DNA of 64,000 nucleotides from Marmoricola sp. (GCA_025965195.1 JAOPXK010000024.1:39084-103083); one strand, 5' to 3'. Shown: positions 16,212 to 25,210, counted from the stretch's first letter. Numbers and translations: made by a program. The notes: generated by a model from the sequence alone, not told the origin.

Positions 16212-17143
16212 TGACCTCGCTCCTCCTCTCGCAGAAGGCGTTCGTTCGGCGCCGGCTGGTTGGTCCCGTGGCGCGGTTCGCGCGCCGCCCGCTGGCCAGC
16301 CCGCTGGACGGCCGGATCGTGATGATCACCGGTGCGTCCTCGGGAGTGGGGGAGGCCTCCGCCAAGGCGGTCGCTGCTCGTGGCGGGATCGTGCTCTGCG
16401 TGGCACGTCGGCAGACCGAGCTCGACCGGGTGGTCGGAGAGATCAGCGCCGCCGGCGGAGCTGCGCACGGCTATGCCTGCGATCTCACCGACGAGACCGC
16501 GACGGAGGCCCTGATCGAGCTGGCGCTTGCCGAGCACGGCCACGTCGACATGCTCGTCAACAACGCGGGTCGGTCGATTCGCCGGTCCTTGGAGTACTCC
16601 TACGACCGGCTGCACGACTTCGAGCGGACGATGGCGATCAACTACTTCGGTCCGGTGCGTCTCACGATGGGCCTGCTCCCCGGCATGCGCGCCCGGCGGT
16701 TCGGGCACGTCGTCAACATCGTCACCTGGGGCGTCCAGATCAAGGCGCCGAAGTTCTCCGCCTACATCGCCTCGAAGACCGCGCTCGACTCCTTCGCCCG
16801 GATCGCCGGTCGCGAGGCCTGGTCGGACAACGTCACCTTCACCAACCTGCGGCTCTCGCTGGTGCGCACCGAGATGATCGTGGCGACCGACGCCTACCGG
16901 TCGATGCCGGCCAAGTCGCCCGAGCAGGCTGCGCGGCTCGTCGTACGAGCCCTGGAGGATCGACCGATCACGATCGGCACGCCGATCGCCGGCCTGGCGG
17001 AGGTGCTCAACGTGCTCACCCCACGCGTGATGGACGCGATCATGGCGGCGAGCAACAAGAGGTTCCCGGACTCGGCCGCGGCTCGTGGTGGGCCGCAGCC
17101 CGTCGAGCAGCCGGATGCAGTGAGCCGCTCTAGCGAGAAGTAG
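16211..17143 (+). CDS. Short-chain dehydrogenase/reductase, tandem paralogue
   Basis: The 310-residue protein shares most motifs with its neighbour: ITGASSGVGEASAKAVAARG, DMLVNNAGRSIRRSLEYSYD, RTMAINYFGPVRL and FSAYIASKTALDSFARIAGR. The catalytic Ser position reads NIVTWG where the paralogue has NVVSEG, so the Ser is replaced by Thr here. This suggests altered activity or a heteromeric partner of the first SDR. Its 3' end overlaps the convergent sortase gene by 14 nt. Confidence 0.9.
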   Translation: MTSLLLSQKAFVRRRLVGPVARFARRPLASPLDGRIVMITGASSGVGEASAKAVAARGGIVLCVARRQTELDRVVGEISAAGGAAHGYACDLTDETATEALIELALAEHGHVDMLVNNAGRSIRRSLEYSYDRLHDFERTMAINYFGPVRLTMGLLPGMRARRFGHVVNIVTWGVQIKAPKFSAYIASKTALDSFARIAGREAWSDNVTFTNLRLSLVRTEMIVATDAYRSMPAKSPEQAARLVVRALEDRPITIGTPIAGLAEVLNVLTPRVMDAIMAASNKRFPDSAAARGGPQPVEQPDAVSRSSEK

Positions 17144-17804
17144 TCAGCTTGGACTGGGCTTCGCGCTGGTTCTTGTCGGTCGTGGGGATGCCGAGCGGCT
17201 TGCCGAACACGACGACGTTGTCCGGGTAGAAGATGCCGTTCCAGTTGGTGCAGGTGATCAGCACCAGTCGGCCGTTGCCACGGTCCTGACCGAAGAGCTC
17301 GTGGGCCCGCTTCGCGACGTCGTCCTTGCTGAGCACCTGGACCCGCTCGGCGACATAGCGCATCTTGCCCTGAGGAGTGACGATGTCGATGGCGTCACCG
17401 ACGCGGACCTTCGGCAGATTGTTCATCGAGCCACCGCCGGTGTGCACCGTGTGGCCGGTGATCACGGTCTGGCCCGAGCTGGCCCCGACCTTCGCGCTCT
17501 GGTCCCACCAGCCGACTTCATGGAAGTCGGCAGGGGGTTCCAGCACCGAGTTGGTCACCGAGATGTCGACGACCGGGGCGTCAATGCCCTTCGACGGCAC
17601 CAGCAGTCGCACTGGTGCCGCCGAATGAGTCATTGAGTGGTACGGCGCGCCGGCGGCCAGCCCCTGCGGGAACACGATCTCCGGTTCAGAGGAGAGCGTG
17701 ACCCCGTAGGAGACAAGCGCTACCGACAGCAGCACCACGATCGTGCCGACTCGCCTGGCCCATTGATCTGTCCGTGCTGAGAGAGACTGCCTCTGCTCTG
17801 ACAT
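17130..17804 (-). CDS. Class F sortase
   Basis: This 224-residue protein has one N-terminal membrane helix (VGTIVVLLSVALVSYGVTL) and an extracytoplasmic sortase domain. The catalytic His is in VITGHTVHTGG and the Cys in RLVLITCTNW, the class F pattern (LITC rather than TLVTC). It should attach surface proteins covalently to the cell wall. It lies 23 bp downstream of a gene for a likely surface protein on the same strand, so the two form an enzyme-substrate pair. Confidence 0.92.
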   Translation of the reverse strand: MSEQRQSLSARTDQWARRVGTIVVLLSVALVSYGVTLSSEPEIVFPQGLAAGAPYHSMTHSAAPVRLLVPSKGIDAPVVDISVTNSVLEPPADFHEVGWWDQSAKVGASSGQTVITGHTVHTGGGSMNNLPKVRVGDAIDIVTPQGKMRYVAERVQVLSKDDVAKRAHELFGQDRGNGRLVLITCTNWNGIFYPDNVVVFGKPLGIPTTDKNQREAQSKLTTSR

Positions 17805-17827
17805 CAATCAGGCCACGCGAGTTTCGA

Positions 17828-19099
17828 TCACAGGGAGAAGCGGCGGCGGTAGAAGAACATTCCGGTGCCGGCTCCACCTGCGAGGAGTGCGGCAAGCGCA
17901 CCCGCCGCGATGATCGGGGCGTTGCTGGAACCCTGTGACGATCCGGCAAGACCGGCAGGGACCGAGGTCGGAACGCTCACGTCGGTGTTGCCGCCCGGGG
18001 GGTTCGTGGTCGGCGTCGGGGTCGTCGTGGGCGCCGAGGTGCGCCCGTTCGGGCCACAGGTGACGTGACCGACCAGGAGGCTGAGCAACGACGGGACGCC
18101 AGCAGCCGAGAGGCCCGGCAGGACCTTCAGGTCGAGCGCCTTGACGTCGATGGTGTCGCCGCCGGTGATCGTCTGCTGGTTCAGCTTCAGGGACAGCAGC
18201 TGGGTGGTGAGCGGAGCCAGTGCCGCGCTGAGCTGCGGGAGGATCGCGTTGATGATGTCGTTCTGCACGCTGGTGAGCAGCAGGTTCAGCGGGTCGGCGA
18301 CACCGCCCAGGCTCGTGTGCAGGTCGGCCTCAAGAGCGTTCAGGATCGGGTTGGTCAGGCGAGTGAGGTCCAGGACCACGTCACCCTGGTTGGGCGCCGG
18401 GTTGGCCGGCAGCGTCACCAGGTTGATCTTCTGACCGAGGAGGTTGGCGTCGATGGTGACATCGGCGATGTTGGCGTCGCCGCTGGCGGTGCCAGGCGCC
18501 GCGGTGCAGCTCGCCTGGATGGCACCGACACTCGCGGTCAGGCCCGTCTGGCCGAGCGGCGTGGTCGACAGTGCGCTGGAAAGCGCCGCGGTGACCGGCG
18601 CGAGGAGGCTCGCCAGCGGGCCGTTGAGGATCGCGCCGAGCGGGCCGAGGGCCGAGTTCGGGTCGATCGTGATCAGGTGGGACAGGTCAATGCTGCCCAG
18701 CGAGATGCTGACCGCGTTGCCGGGCGTGAGGCAGTTGGTGGAGCCGACGGCCGCAAGGGTCGCACCCGGGCCGGCGAGGCCGGCACAGGCTGCGGAGTGA
18801 CCGTCACGGTTCGCAACGGTCGCCGTGGCGTCCTGCGCGATGACGCCCGTGGTGACGAGGCTCTGGCCCTGCAGGACACTGATCGGCGGGTTCGTCACAC
18901 CGGTCTTCGTCTCACCGCTGCCATCGTTCGTCGCAGCCACGGTGCCGGTCAAGCTGGTGCCGTTGCCTGCGATCCCGAGGACGACGCCCTCGGCCGTGGC
19001 CTGGGAGACAGTTGTTGCGGCGAGTGCTGGCCCGCCGGAGAGAGCGACGACCGCTGCAGCGGCGAACGCTGCGCCAGTACGCATCAGGAACCGATTCAC
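17828..19099 (-). CDS. Secreted wall-anchored protein, probable sortase substrate
   Basis: The 423-residue protein starts with a signal peptide (VNRFLMRTGAAFAAAAVVAL to GPALAA). The middle region resembles actinobacterial 'choice-of-anchor' surface proteins and is rich in Leu-Thr-Pro repeats. A Thr/Pro linker (APTTTPTPTTNPPGGN) leads to a C-terminal membrane helix and the basic tail YRRRF, the layout of a cell-wall sorting signal. No LPxTG is present; the nearest candidate is the LAGSS stretch just before the helix. GTG 19099 follows an AGGGG ribosome site. Confidence 0.8.
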   Translation of the reverse strand: MNRFLMRTGAAFAAAAVVALSGGPALAATTVSQATAEGVVLGIAGNGTSLTGTVAATNDGSGETKTGVTNPPISVLQGQSLVTTGVIAQDATATVANRDGHSAACAGLAGPGATLAAVGSTNCLTPGNAVSISLGSIDLSHLITIDPNSALGPLGAILNGPLASLLAPVTAALSSALSTTPLGQTGLTASVGAIQASCTAAPGTASGDANIADVTIDANLLGQKINLVTLPANPAPNQGDVVLDLTRLTNPILNALEADLHTSLGGVADPLNLLLTSVQNDIINAILPQLSAALAPLTTQLLSLKLNQQTITGGDTIDVKALDLKVLPGLSAAGVPSLLSLLVGHVTCGPNGRTSAPTTTPTPTTNPPGGNTDVSVPTSVPAGLAGSSQGSSNAPIIAAGALAALLAGGAGTGMFFYRRRFSL

Positions 19100-19245
19100 G
19101 GTCAATACCCCTATTCCGTGGGTGCCCGTACCCACGCAGATCGAGATGCCGGCTTAGGCACGACATCACTCGCAGGTTAAGGCGTCCAGCGGGGATGCGT
19201 CCAGTCCGGCACCCCGGTCAGGCCAATATTGACACCCAACAGGTG

Positions 19246-19265
19246 CGAAATTCTCGAAAATTTCG
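19246..19265. promoter_or_regulatory. AT-rich inverted repeat upstream of sortase-substrate gene
   Basis: CGAAATT-CTCGAA-AATTTCG is a clear inverted repeat inside an unusually AT-rich stretch (about 19228-19285) in otherwise GC-rich DNA. It lies about 150 bp upstream of the GTG at 19099 and is a candidate operator or promoter element. Confidence 0.45.
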
Positions 19266-19270
19266 ATATT

Positions 19271-20047
19271 TCAAGTCTGGGGTGAATTCTTGTTGTGGCC
19301 CATGACACAGAAGGCAATACCAGCGGGATCGCGTAGCGCGCCCAGCCGACCGTACGGCGTGTCATCGACCGGCATCAGCTGCGTGGCTCCGGCTGCGACC
19401 GCCTGAGCGACCGTAGCGTCTGTGTCTGCCACCTGTACATAGAACTGCCAGGTCGACGGGCGATCGCCGAGAAAACCCGCCGCATCCATGATTCCGGCAA
19501 GGGCGGCCTCGTTCTCGCCGAGCGTCGTGTACCGGAACTCCGGAGTGTCGGCCACCGTCGTGGTGTCCCAGTCGAATACGGCTACGTAGAAGGGAACGAC
19601 GGTCTCGTAATTCTTGGTGAGGTTCTCGAACCAGGACGGAGCGCCGTTCTCCGCGCGTGCCGAGATGCCCTGGTGCACACCCGGTTGCCAGACGCCGAGC
19701 ATGGCGCCGCCCGGGTCGACGACGAAGGCCTGGGTGCCGAGGTCAGCCACCTCCATCGGCTCGAAGACGACCTTGCCACCGTTGGCCCTCGCCTTCTCGA
19801 GGGTCTCCTTGATGTCAGCGGACTCGAGGTAGACCTGCCAGGCGTTGGTTCCCATGCTGCCGTCGTTCTTCATGCAACCGGCGATCGGCCCGCCGTTGTG
19901 CTCGAAGATGAAGTAGCCGCCGAACCGTGGGTCGGCCTCCTGCGCGGTCCAGCCGAACAGGTCACCGTAGAACTTTGCGGCTGCGTCGGTGTCGGGGGTG
20001 AAGAGGTCGATCCAGATCGGGGCGCCGGGGGTGTTGGAGAGGCTCAT
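19271..20047 (-). CDS. VOC-family protein (two glyoxalase-like domains)
   Basis: The 258-residue protein has two tandem vicinal-oxygen-chelate halves. Each starts with a W-D-like strand (IWIDLFTPDTDAAAKFYGDL; PSWFENLTKNYETVVPFYVA) and ends with a DPxGA/DPAGI strand (FVVDPGGAMLGVWQP; ALRDPAGIAFCVMG). It resembles actinobacterial hydroxylase/27-kDa antigen-type VOC proteins. The enzymatic role is unknown. ATG 20047 has AGGAG eight bases upstream. Confidence 0.9.
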   Translation of the reverse strand: MSLSNTPGAPIWIDLFTPDTDAAAKFYGDLFGWTAQEADPRFGGYFIFEHNGGPIAGCMKNDGSMGTNAWQVYLESADIKETLEKARANGGKVVFEPMEVADLGTQAFVVDPGGAMLGVWQPGVHQGISARAENGAPSWFENLTKNYETVVPFYVAVFDWDTTTVADTPEFRYTTLGENEAALAGIMDAAGFLGDRPSTWQFYVQVADTDATVAQAVAAGATQLMPVDDTPYGRLGALRDPAGIAFCVMGHNKNSPQT

Positions 20048-20128
20048 CGGGTGCTCCTGTGAGTGAGGTGGGATGTCGTCACTCTGTTGACCCGGGAGCC
20101 TGACAGAAATCACCGCTGCGGGCTACGG

Positions 20129-20992
20129 CTAGCTCGCCTTCTTTTTGGCAGCCTTCTTCGCGGCGGGTTTTCTCGCTGCCGACTTCTTCGCGGGCTTCGC
20201 TGCCGCGGGCTCCTCGCCGCGTGCGGTCTTGGCGGCGTCGACGCTGCGCTGGAGTGCGGCGAGCAGATCGACCACCTCTCCCGAGGACTTCTTCGCCTGC
20301 GGCGTCTTCTTGACCTCGCCGCCCTCGATCTTGGCCTTGACGAGTGCCTCGACGGCCTCGCGGTAGTCGTCCTCGAACTCGTCGGCGGCGAAGTCACCTG
20401 CCAGGGTCTCCACGAGCATGTTGGCCATCTTCACCTCGGCCGGCTTCGCGTCGTCGGAGCCCACCGTGGCGAAGTCGGGGGACCGGATCTCGTCGGGCCA
20501 CATCATCGTCTGCATCACGATCACGTTGTCGCGGACGCGAAGGACGGCCAGCGACATCCGGGTGCGGATCGAGACCGTCACCAGTGCCATCCGGTCGGCA
20601 TCGACGAGCGCCTGGCGCAACAGGGCGTAGGGCTTGGCGCCGGTCTTCTCGGGCTCGAGGTAGTAGGACTTCTCCAGCAGCATCGGGTCGATCTGGTCGC
20701 TCGGCACGAACTTCTCGACGCTGATCTCCCGGCTGCTGCTTGCCGGCAGGTCGGCCAGGTCGTTGTCGTCGAGGATGACCATCTCGCCGTCCTCGGTCTC
20801 GTAGCCCTTGGCGATGTCGGCGTAGGACACCTCCTCGCCGTCCAGGCTGCAGACACGTTGGTACTTGATCCGGCCGCCGTCCTTGGCATGCACCTGACGG
20901 AACGAGATGTCCTTGCTCTCGGTCGCGGAATACAGCTTGACGGGCACGCTGACGAGCCCGAAGGAGACGGCTCCCTTCCAGATGGCGCGCAT
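20129..20992 (-). CDS. ku: Ku protein, non-homologous end joining
   Basis: The 287-residue homologue of bacterial Ku begins MRAIWKGAVSFGLVSVPVKL, the invariant start of the family, followed by the core beta-barrel and bridge region. A Lys/Ala-rich tail (KKSAARKPAAKKAAKKKAS) is the DNA-scanning extension of actinobacterial Ku proteins. It binds double-strand ends and recruits LigD activities. The gene diverges from the ligase gene across 77 bp. Confidence 0.96.
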   Translation of the reverse strand: MRAIWKGAVSFGLVSVPVKLYSATESKDISFRQVHAKDGGRIKYQRVCSLDGEEVSYADIAKGYETEDGEMVILDDNDLADLPASSSREISVEKFVPSDQIDPMLLEKSYYLEPEKTGAKPYALLRQALVDADRMALVTVSIRTRMSLAVLRVRDNVIVMQTMMWPDEIRSPDFATVGSDDAKPAEVKMANMLVETLAGDFAADEFEDDYREAVEALVKAKIEGGEVKKTPQAKKSSGEVVDLLAALQRSVDAAKTARGEEPAAAKPAKKSAARKPAAKKAAKKKAS

Positions 20993-21069
20993 GCGGATTC
21001 CCTTCGCCGGTGACCTGTCTCAACTCAAGACTCGTGAAACCAACGGTACTCATCGGACAGGATGAGGTC

Positions 21070-22014
21070 ATGCGTCCGATGCTGGCCACCCGCGGCGACC
21101 ATGTGCCCGTTGGTGACGCCTGGACCCACGAGGTCAAGTGGGACGGGATGCGCGTGCTCGTGGACGTCTCGGTCGATGGAGCACAGTCGGGAACTGCCCG
21201 GCTGTTCTCCCGCAACGAGAACGACGTGACGATCTCCTTTCCCGAGCTCGCGGCCCTGGCTTCCCTCGGCAGGGACTTCCTGCTCGACGGCGAGGTGGTC
21301 GCGCTCGGGACCGGAGTGCCCTCGTTCGGGGCGCTCGCCGACCGGATGCATGTGCGTGACGCCCGCAAGGCTGCCCGGCTTGCCGAGTCGAACCCGGTCA
21401 CGCTGGTCGTCTTCGATCTGCTCCGCCTCGACGGGGTCGACCTGTTGAGGCAGCCGTTGCGGGAACGACGCTCGTTGCTGGTCGGGCTGGGGCTCGATGA
21501 CGTCGCCTGGCAGGTGCCTCCGACGTACGACGACGGGCAGATGCTCCTCCACGCCGCGGAACAACAGGGGCTCGAGGGCATCGTGAGCAAGAAGTGGTCC
21601 TCGACGTACCGCCCGGACGTGCGGACCCGGGACTGGCTGAAGTTCCCGATCCGACCGACCGGGTCCTATGTCGTCGGCGGCTTCCGTCGCGAGACGGGGA
21701 GCGAGCATCGTCTCGGCGCCGTCCTCGTCGGCCAGCCGAGCCCGCAAGGACTGTTGTACCGGGGCCGGGTCGGGAGTGGCATTGCCGGCAAGGCGGGCCA
21801 ACGGCTCGGGGAGCTGCTCCTGCCGACGGTGAGAGCGAGCAGTCCGTTCGTCGACGAGGTGCCGCGGCTGGACCAGGACGGCACGGTGTGGGTCGAACCG
21901 GTGCTCGTCGTGGACGTGCAGTACCTCCAGCTCAGCAGGGACGGGCGGCTGCGGCAGCCGGCGTACCGTGGCATTCGCAGTGACCTGACGCCAAGCGATC
22001 TCGGAGGCGAATGA
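21070..22014 (+). CDS. ATP-dependent DNA ligase (LigD ligase module, stand-alone)
   Basis: The 314-residue protein is the ligase module of LigD as a separate gene: adenylation motif EVKWDGMRVLV with the catalytic Lys, FLLDGEVVAL, and EGIVSKKWSSTYRPD, then an OB-fold domain ending in ...DVQYLQLSRDGRLRQP. There is no polymerase or phosphoesterase domain; the polymerase is a separate gene one ORF downstream. It seals ends held by Ku. Confidence 0.93.
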   Translation: MRPMLATRGDHVPVGDAWTHEVKWDGMRVLVDVSVDGAQSGTARLFSRNENDVTISFPELAALASLGRDFLLDGEVVALGTGVPSFGALADRMHVRDARKAARLAESNPVTLVVFDLLRLDGVDLLRQPLRERRSLLVGLGLDDVAWQVPPTYDDGQMLLHAAEQQGLEGIVSKKWSSTYRPDVRTRDWLKFPIRPTGSYVVGGFRRETGSEHRLGAVLVGQPSPQGLLYRGRVGSGIAGKAGQRLGELLLPTVRASSPFVDEVPRLDQDGTVWVEPVLVVDVQYLQLSRDGRLRQPAYRGIRSDLTPSDLGGE

Positions 22015-22739
22015 TGCTGGGTCGACCGATGCTCGAGCGCCTCGGATGTCTCTTGGTCGCCGGCGTCCTGGCGACGTTGCTGCCGGGTCTTGGCACCCCT
22101 GCGTCGGCAGCCACTCACCACGTCCGCCTCGACGGGGTGACGGCCACTCTCGCGTCCGGCACGCATCAGGTGATCACGGTGAACCACACCGGCGGTGATC
22201 GGGCACGGGTGACGTTGTGGGTCTGGCATGCGGGTCGCGGCTGGCGCCGGGTGGCCCAGAGCACCGACGGCCGGATCGGGTACGGCGGACTGGTGGCCGG
22301 CTGGAAGCGGAAACAGGGCAGTGGGGCCACCCCGCTCGGCACGTTCAGGCTGATCTCGTCGTTCGGCACGCACCGGGCACACGCGTCCTGGAAGCTGCCC
22401 TACCGGCGGATCGCTCCTGGGGACTACTGGGTCGAGGACAACGGCTCGGCGTTCTACAACCGCTACCGCAACAAGGCCGAGGGTGGTTTCCGTTGGTGGC
22501 TGTCGACGAGTGACGTCAACAACTCCGAGCTGCTGAGCAGCTTTCCGGGACAGTACGAGTACTCGATCGTGACGAGCTTCAACCTCAACCAGGTCCGGCA
22601 CCGCGGTGCCGGGATCTTCCTGCACGTCAACGGCTCGGGCGCCACCGCCGGCTGTGTGTCCGCACCCCGCTGGTTCCTCCAGCGCACGATGGCCGTGCTC
22701 AACCCGCAGTGGCGTCCAGCGATCGCCGTGGGGCGATGA
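22014..22739 (+). CDS. Secreted L,D-transpeptidase-like protein
   Basis: The 241-residue protein has a signal peptide cleaved after about residue 33 (GTPASA-A) and a YkuD/ErfK-like catalytic centre FLHVNGSGATAGCVSAP with the nucleophile Cys. Its N-terminal WKRKQGSGATPLGTFRL also fits the family. Such enzymes make 3-3 crosslinks in peptidoglycan or related bonds. It lies between the two NHEJ genes, overlapping both (TGATG with the ligase, ATGA with the polymerase). GGAGG six bases upstream favours ATG 22014 over 22011. Confidence 0.9.
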   Translation: MLGRPMLERLGCLLVAGVLATLLPGLGTPASAATHHVRLDGVTATLASGTHQVITVNHTGGDRARVTLWVWHAGRGWRRVAQSTDGRIGYGGLVAGWKRKQGSGATPLGTFRLISSFGTHRAHASWKLPYRRIAPGDYWVEDNGSAFYNRYRNKAEGGFRWWLSTSDVNNSELLSSFPGQYEYSIVTSFNLNQVRHRGAGIFLHVNGSGATAGCVSAPRWFLQRTMAVLNPQWRPAIAVGR

Positions 22740-23707
22740 CGGTGGCAGCCCCGGGGAAGGAGGAGCGCACCGAGGTCAGGGTCGAGGTCGACGGGCGTGC
22801 CCTCACGATCGTCAACCTCGAGAAAGTGATGTATCCGCGCACCGGCACCACCAAGGGCGAGGTTCTCGACTACTACGCGCGCATCGCCCCGGTGCTGCTC
22901 CCGCACCTGGCTGATCGGGCGGTCACCCGGATCCGTTGGCCGCACGGCACCGGAGACAAGTCCTTCTTCGAGAAGAACGCGCCCGCGGGAGCGCCGTCCT
23001 GGTTGCGGGTCGTGACAGTCCCGACCACCGGTTCACGCACGAAGTCCGGTGAAGAGGGCGAGCTCCGGTTCCCGATCATCGATTCGCTCGCTGCCCTTAC
23101 CTACCTGGTGAATCTCGCCTCCCTCGAATTGCACGTGCATCAGTGGACGGTCACCAGGAAGGGCAAGACCCGCAACCCGAACCGACTGGTGATCGATCTC
23201 GACCCGGGCGATCCGGCAGGGCTGATGGAGTGCGCGCAGGTCGCGCTGCTGGTCAAGGAGCGGCTCGCCAAGGACGGGTTGAACTGTGTGCCGGTGACCA
23301 GCGGGTCGAAGGGCCTGCATCTGTACGCCGGCCTCCCTCCGACCGGCTCAGGACAACCGATCGGAAGGACCTCTGACGAGGTCCGGGACTACGCCAGGGA
23401 GATCGCCGAGGAGCTCGAGAAGGAACACCCGAAGCTGGTCGTCTCCCAGATGACCAAGACCAGGCGCGGTGGCAAGGTCTTCCTCGACTGGTCGCAGAAC
23501 ACCGGCGCGAAGACGACCATCTCGCCGTACAGCCTGCGCGGGCGGGACTCTCCGATGGTTGCGGCTCCGCGCACCTGGGACGAGATCGAGGTCGGCGCCG
23601 AGGATCCGCTGGGGCTCGAACAGCTGAGGTTCAACGAGGTGCTGGACCGCGTCGACGAGTACGGCGACCTGTTGGGCCTCGGTGGCGCACCGGGCACAGA
23701 TCAGTAG
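22736..23707 (+). CDS. LigD-type NHEJ primase-polymerase
   Basis: The 323-residue polymerase domain of LigD occurs here as its own gene: LTIVNLEKVMYPRTGTTKGE, RWPHGTGDKSFFEKNAP, LVIDLDPGDP (the catalytic Asp pair) and GSKGLHLY. It extends or fills ends before ligation. Its start overlaps the L,D-transpeptidase stop as ATGA. Its 3' end overlaps the convergent sugar transferase gene by 7 nt. Confidence 0.93.
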   Translation: MTVAAPGKEERTEVRVEVDGRALTIVNLEKVMYPRTGTTKGEVLDYYARIAPVLLPHLADRAVTRIRWPHGTGDKSFFEKNAPAGAPSWLRVVTVPTTGSRTKSGEEGELRFPIIDSLAALTYLVNLASLELHVHQWTVTRKGKTRNPNRLVIDLDPGDPAGLMECAQVALLVKERLAKDGLNCVPVTSGSKGLHLYAGLPPTGSGQPIGRTSDEVRDYAREIAEELEKEHPKLVVSQMTKTRRGGKVFLDWSQNTGAKTTISPYSLRGRDSPMVAAPRTWDEIEVGAEDPLGLEQLRFNEVLDRVDEYGDLLGLGGAPGTDQ

Positions 23708-25140
23708 GCGCCTGCATGGGTCAGCACTGCCCGCACCGTCTTCATGACTATCTGCAGGTCGAGGGTCAGTGACCAGTTGTCGACGTACATCAGGTCCAGG
23801 CGGACCGAGTCGTCCCAGGAGAGGTCCGAACGTCCCGAGACCTGCCACAAACCGGTGAGGCCGGGCTTCACGGCGAGCTTGCGGCGGATGTCGTACTCGT
23901 ACTTCTCGACCTCGGACGGCAGTGGTGGCCGCGGCCCGACCAGGGACATCTGACCGAGCACGACGTTGACCAGCTGTGGCAGCTCGTCGAGCGAGTAGCG
24001 GCGCAGGATCCGTCCGAGCCGGGTCGTTCGCGGGTCCGCGTGGACCTTGAACAGCGCGCCGTCGGCCTCATTCAGGACGGCGAGCTCGAGCAGGTGCTCG
24101 TCGGCACCCACGAACATCGTGCGGAACTTGAAGATCGTGAACGGGCGGTCCCGCAGACCGACTCGGGTCTGTTTGAAGATCGCAGGCCCGCTGGACTCCC
24201 ACCGGATCGCGACGGCAAGGACGAGCAGCAGCGGGCTCAACAGGAGCAGGGCAGTCGCGGCTGCGGTGCGCTCCCAGATGTCCTTGACCAGCCGTCGTGG
24301 TCCCCCGAGCTCGGTCGCCCTGATGTGCAGCAGCTGGATCGACCCGGCAGTCGAGACCGTGGTCCGTGCCTTGGCGACGTCGAACAGGCCGGAGAAGACG
24401 AAGAGCTGGGTGCCGGACGACTCCAGCTCCCAGCCCAACCGGCGCAGGACCGAGGCGTCGAGGTGACTGCACGGCAGCACGATCACGGCGTCTGCCCGGT
24501 GCTCCGCTGCGGCCTGGGCGAGACCATCCATGCCCAGGGTGACCGGCACGTCGAAGTCGGGAACCTCGCCGTCGAGGAAGACGCAGACGCCAGCCACGGT
24601 CAGGCCATGGCTGCGAGCGCGCTGGAGCCCCTTGAGCACCTGCATGACCTCACCGCGGTGTCCAGCGACCACGACGCGATGGGTGGCTGTCTTCCGGGTG
24701 GACCACACGTGGATCGCTCCGCGCGGCACCAGCGCCAGCACAGCGGTGAGCACGACGACCGTCAGTACGTCGGGCCGTGGGGCCGGAAGCAACGGGGTAG
24801 CGGAGAGCAGGTCACCGACGATCACGAAGACGATGCCGGCGCGCACCACCTTGCGGGCGTCGTCACGGTAGGGCTGCGCCAACCGGTACTCATAGCCGCG
24901 GACGCCAGCCATGATGGTGATCCACAGCAACGGCATCGCGGCCGTCACGAGCCGGTCCTGGAGGATCAGCGTGCTGCCGGCGGCAGTGAGCAGGTCCATC
25001 AGGACCAGGGTGCGGACGCGTCCCGGGAAACCCGAGGGGACGACCTTCGCCTGGACGGTTGGGCGGACGAGCTCCAGTGTCAGTGGAGCCGAATTCCCGG
25101 CCGGCACACGCAATCGGCGAACAACTGAACTGACCGTCAC
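23701..25140 (-). CDS. Polyprenyl-phosphate sugar-1-phosphate transferase (WbaP-like)
   Basis: The 479-residue enzyme starts exopolysaccharide repeat-unit assembly by moving a sugar phosphate to undecaprenyl phosphate. Four to five membrane helices and a NAD-binding-like domain (about 140-260) precede the catalytic domain at about 280-479. The latter contains FKQTRVGLRDRPFTIFKFRT, LRRYSLDELPQLVNV, MSLVGPRPPLPSE and KPGLTGLWQVSGRS. It starts at GTG 25140. A strong hairpin upstream (25185-25210) separates it from the glycosyltransferase pair. Confidence 0.94.
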   Translation of the reverse strand: MTVSSVVRRLRVPAGNSAPLTLELVRPTVQAKVVPSGFPGRVRTLVLMDLLTAAGSTLILQDRLVTAAMPLLWITIMAGVRGYEYRLAQPYRDDARKVVRAGIVFVIVGDLLSATPLLPAPRPDVLTVVVLTAVLALVPRGAIHVWSTRKTATHRVVVAGHRGEVMQVLKGLQRARSHGLTVAGVCVFLDGEVPDFDVPVTLGMDGLAQAAAEHRADAVIVLPCSHLDASVLRRLGWELESSGTQLFVFSGLFDVAKARTTVSTAGSIQLLHIRATELGGPRRLVKDIWERTAAATALLLLSPLLLVLAVAIRWESSGPAIFKQTRVGLRDRPFTIFKFRTMFVGADEHLLELAVLNEADGALFKVHADPRTTRLGRILRRYSLDELPQLVNVVLGQMSLVGPRPPLPSEVEKYEYDIRRKLAVKPGLTGLWQVSGRSDLSWDDSVRLDLMYVDNWSLTLDLQIVMKTVRAVLTHAGAY

Positions 25141-25184
25141 GGGCCACCTCTACATGTCATCGTCTGGGGGAAGCACGATTTGGC

Positions 25185-25210
25185 GAGCCGCCCCTCACAC
25201 GGGGCGGCTC
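25185..25210. terminator. GC hairpin between glycosyltransferase pair and sugar transferase
   Basis: GAGCCGCCCC and GGGGCGGCTC form a perfect 10-bp stem with a TCACAC loop. It lies downstream of the minus-strand gene ending at 25274 and 45 bp before the start of the sugar transferase, so it may terminate one transcript or attenuate the next. No U-tract follows. Confidence 0.75.

Noticed and set aside
24040..25128. Long plus-strand open frame opposite the sugar transferase
   Set aside because: It is the antisense shadow of a well-supported WbaP-like gene; its translation is Arg/Gly/Asp-rich with no family motif.
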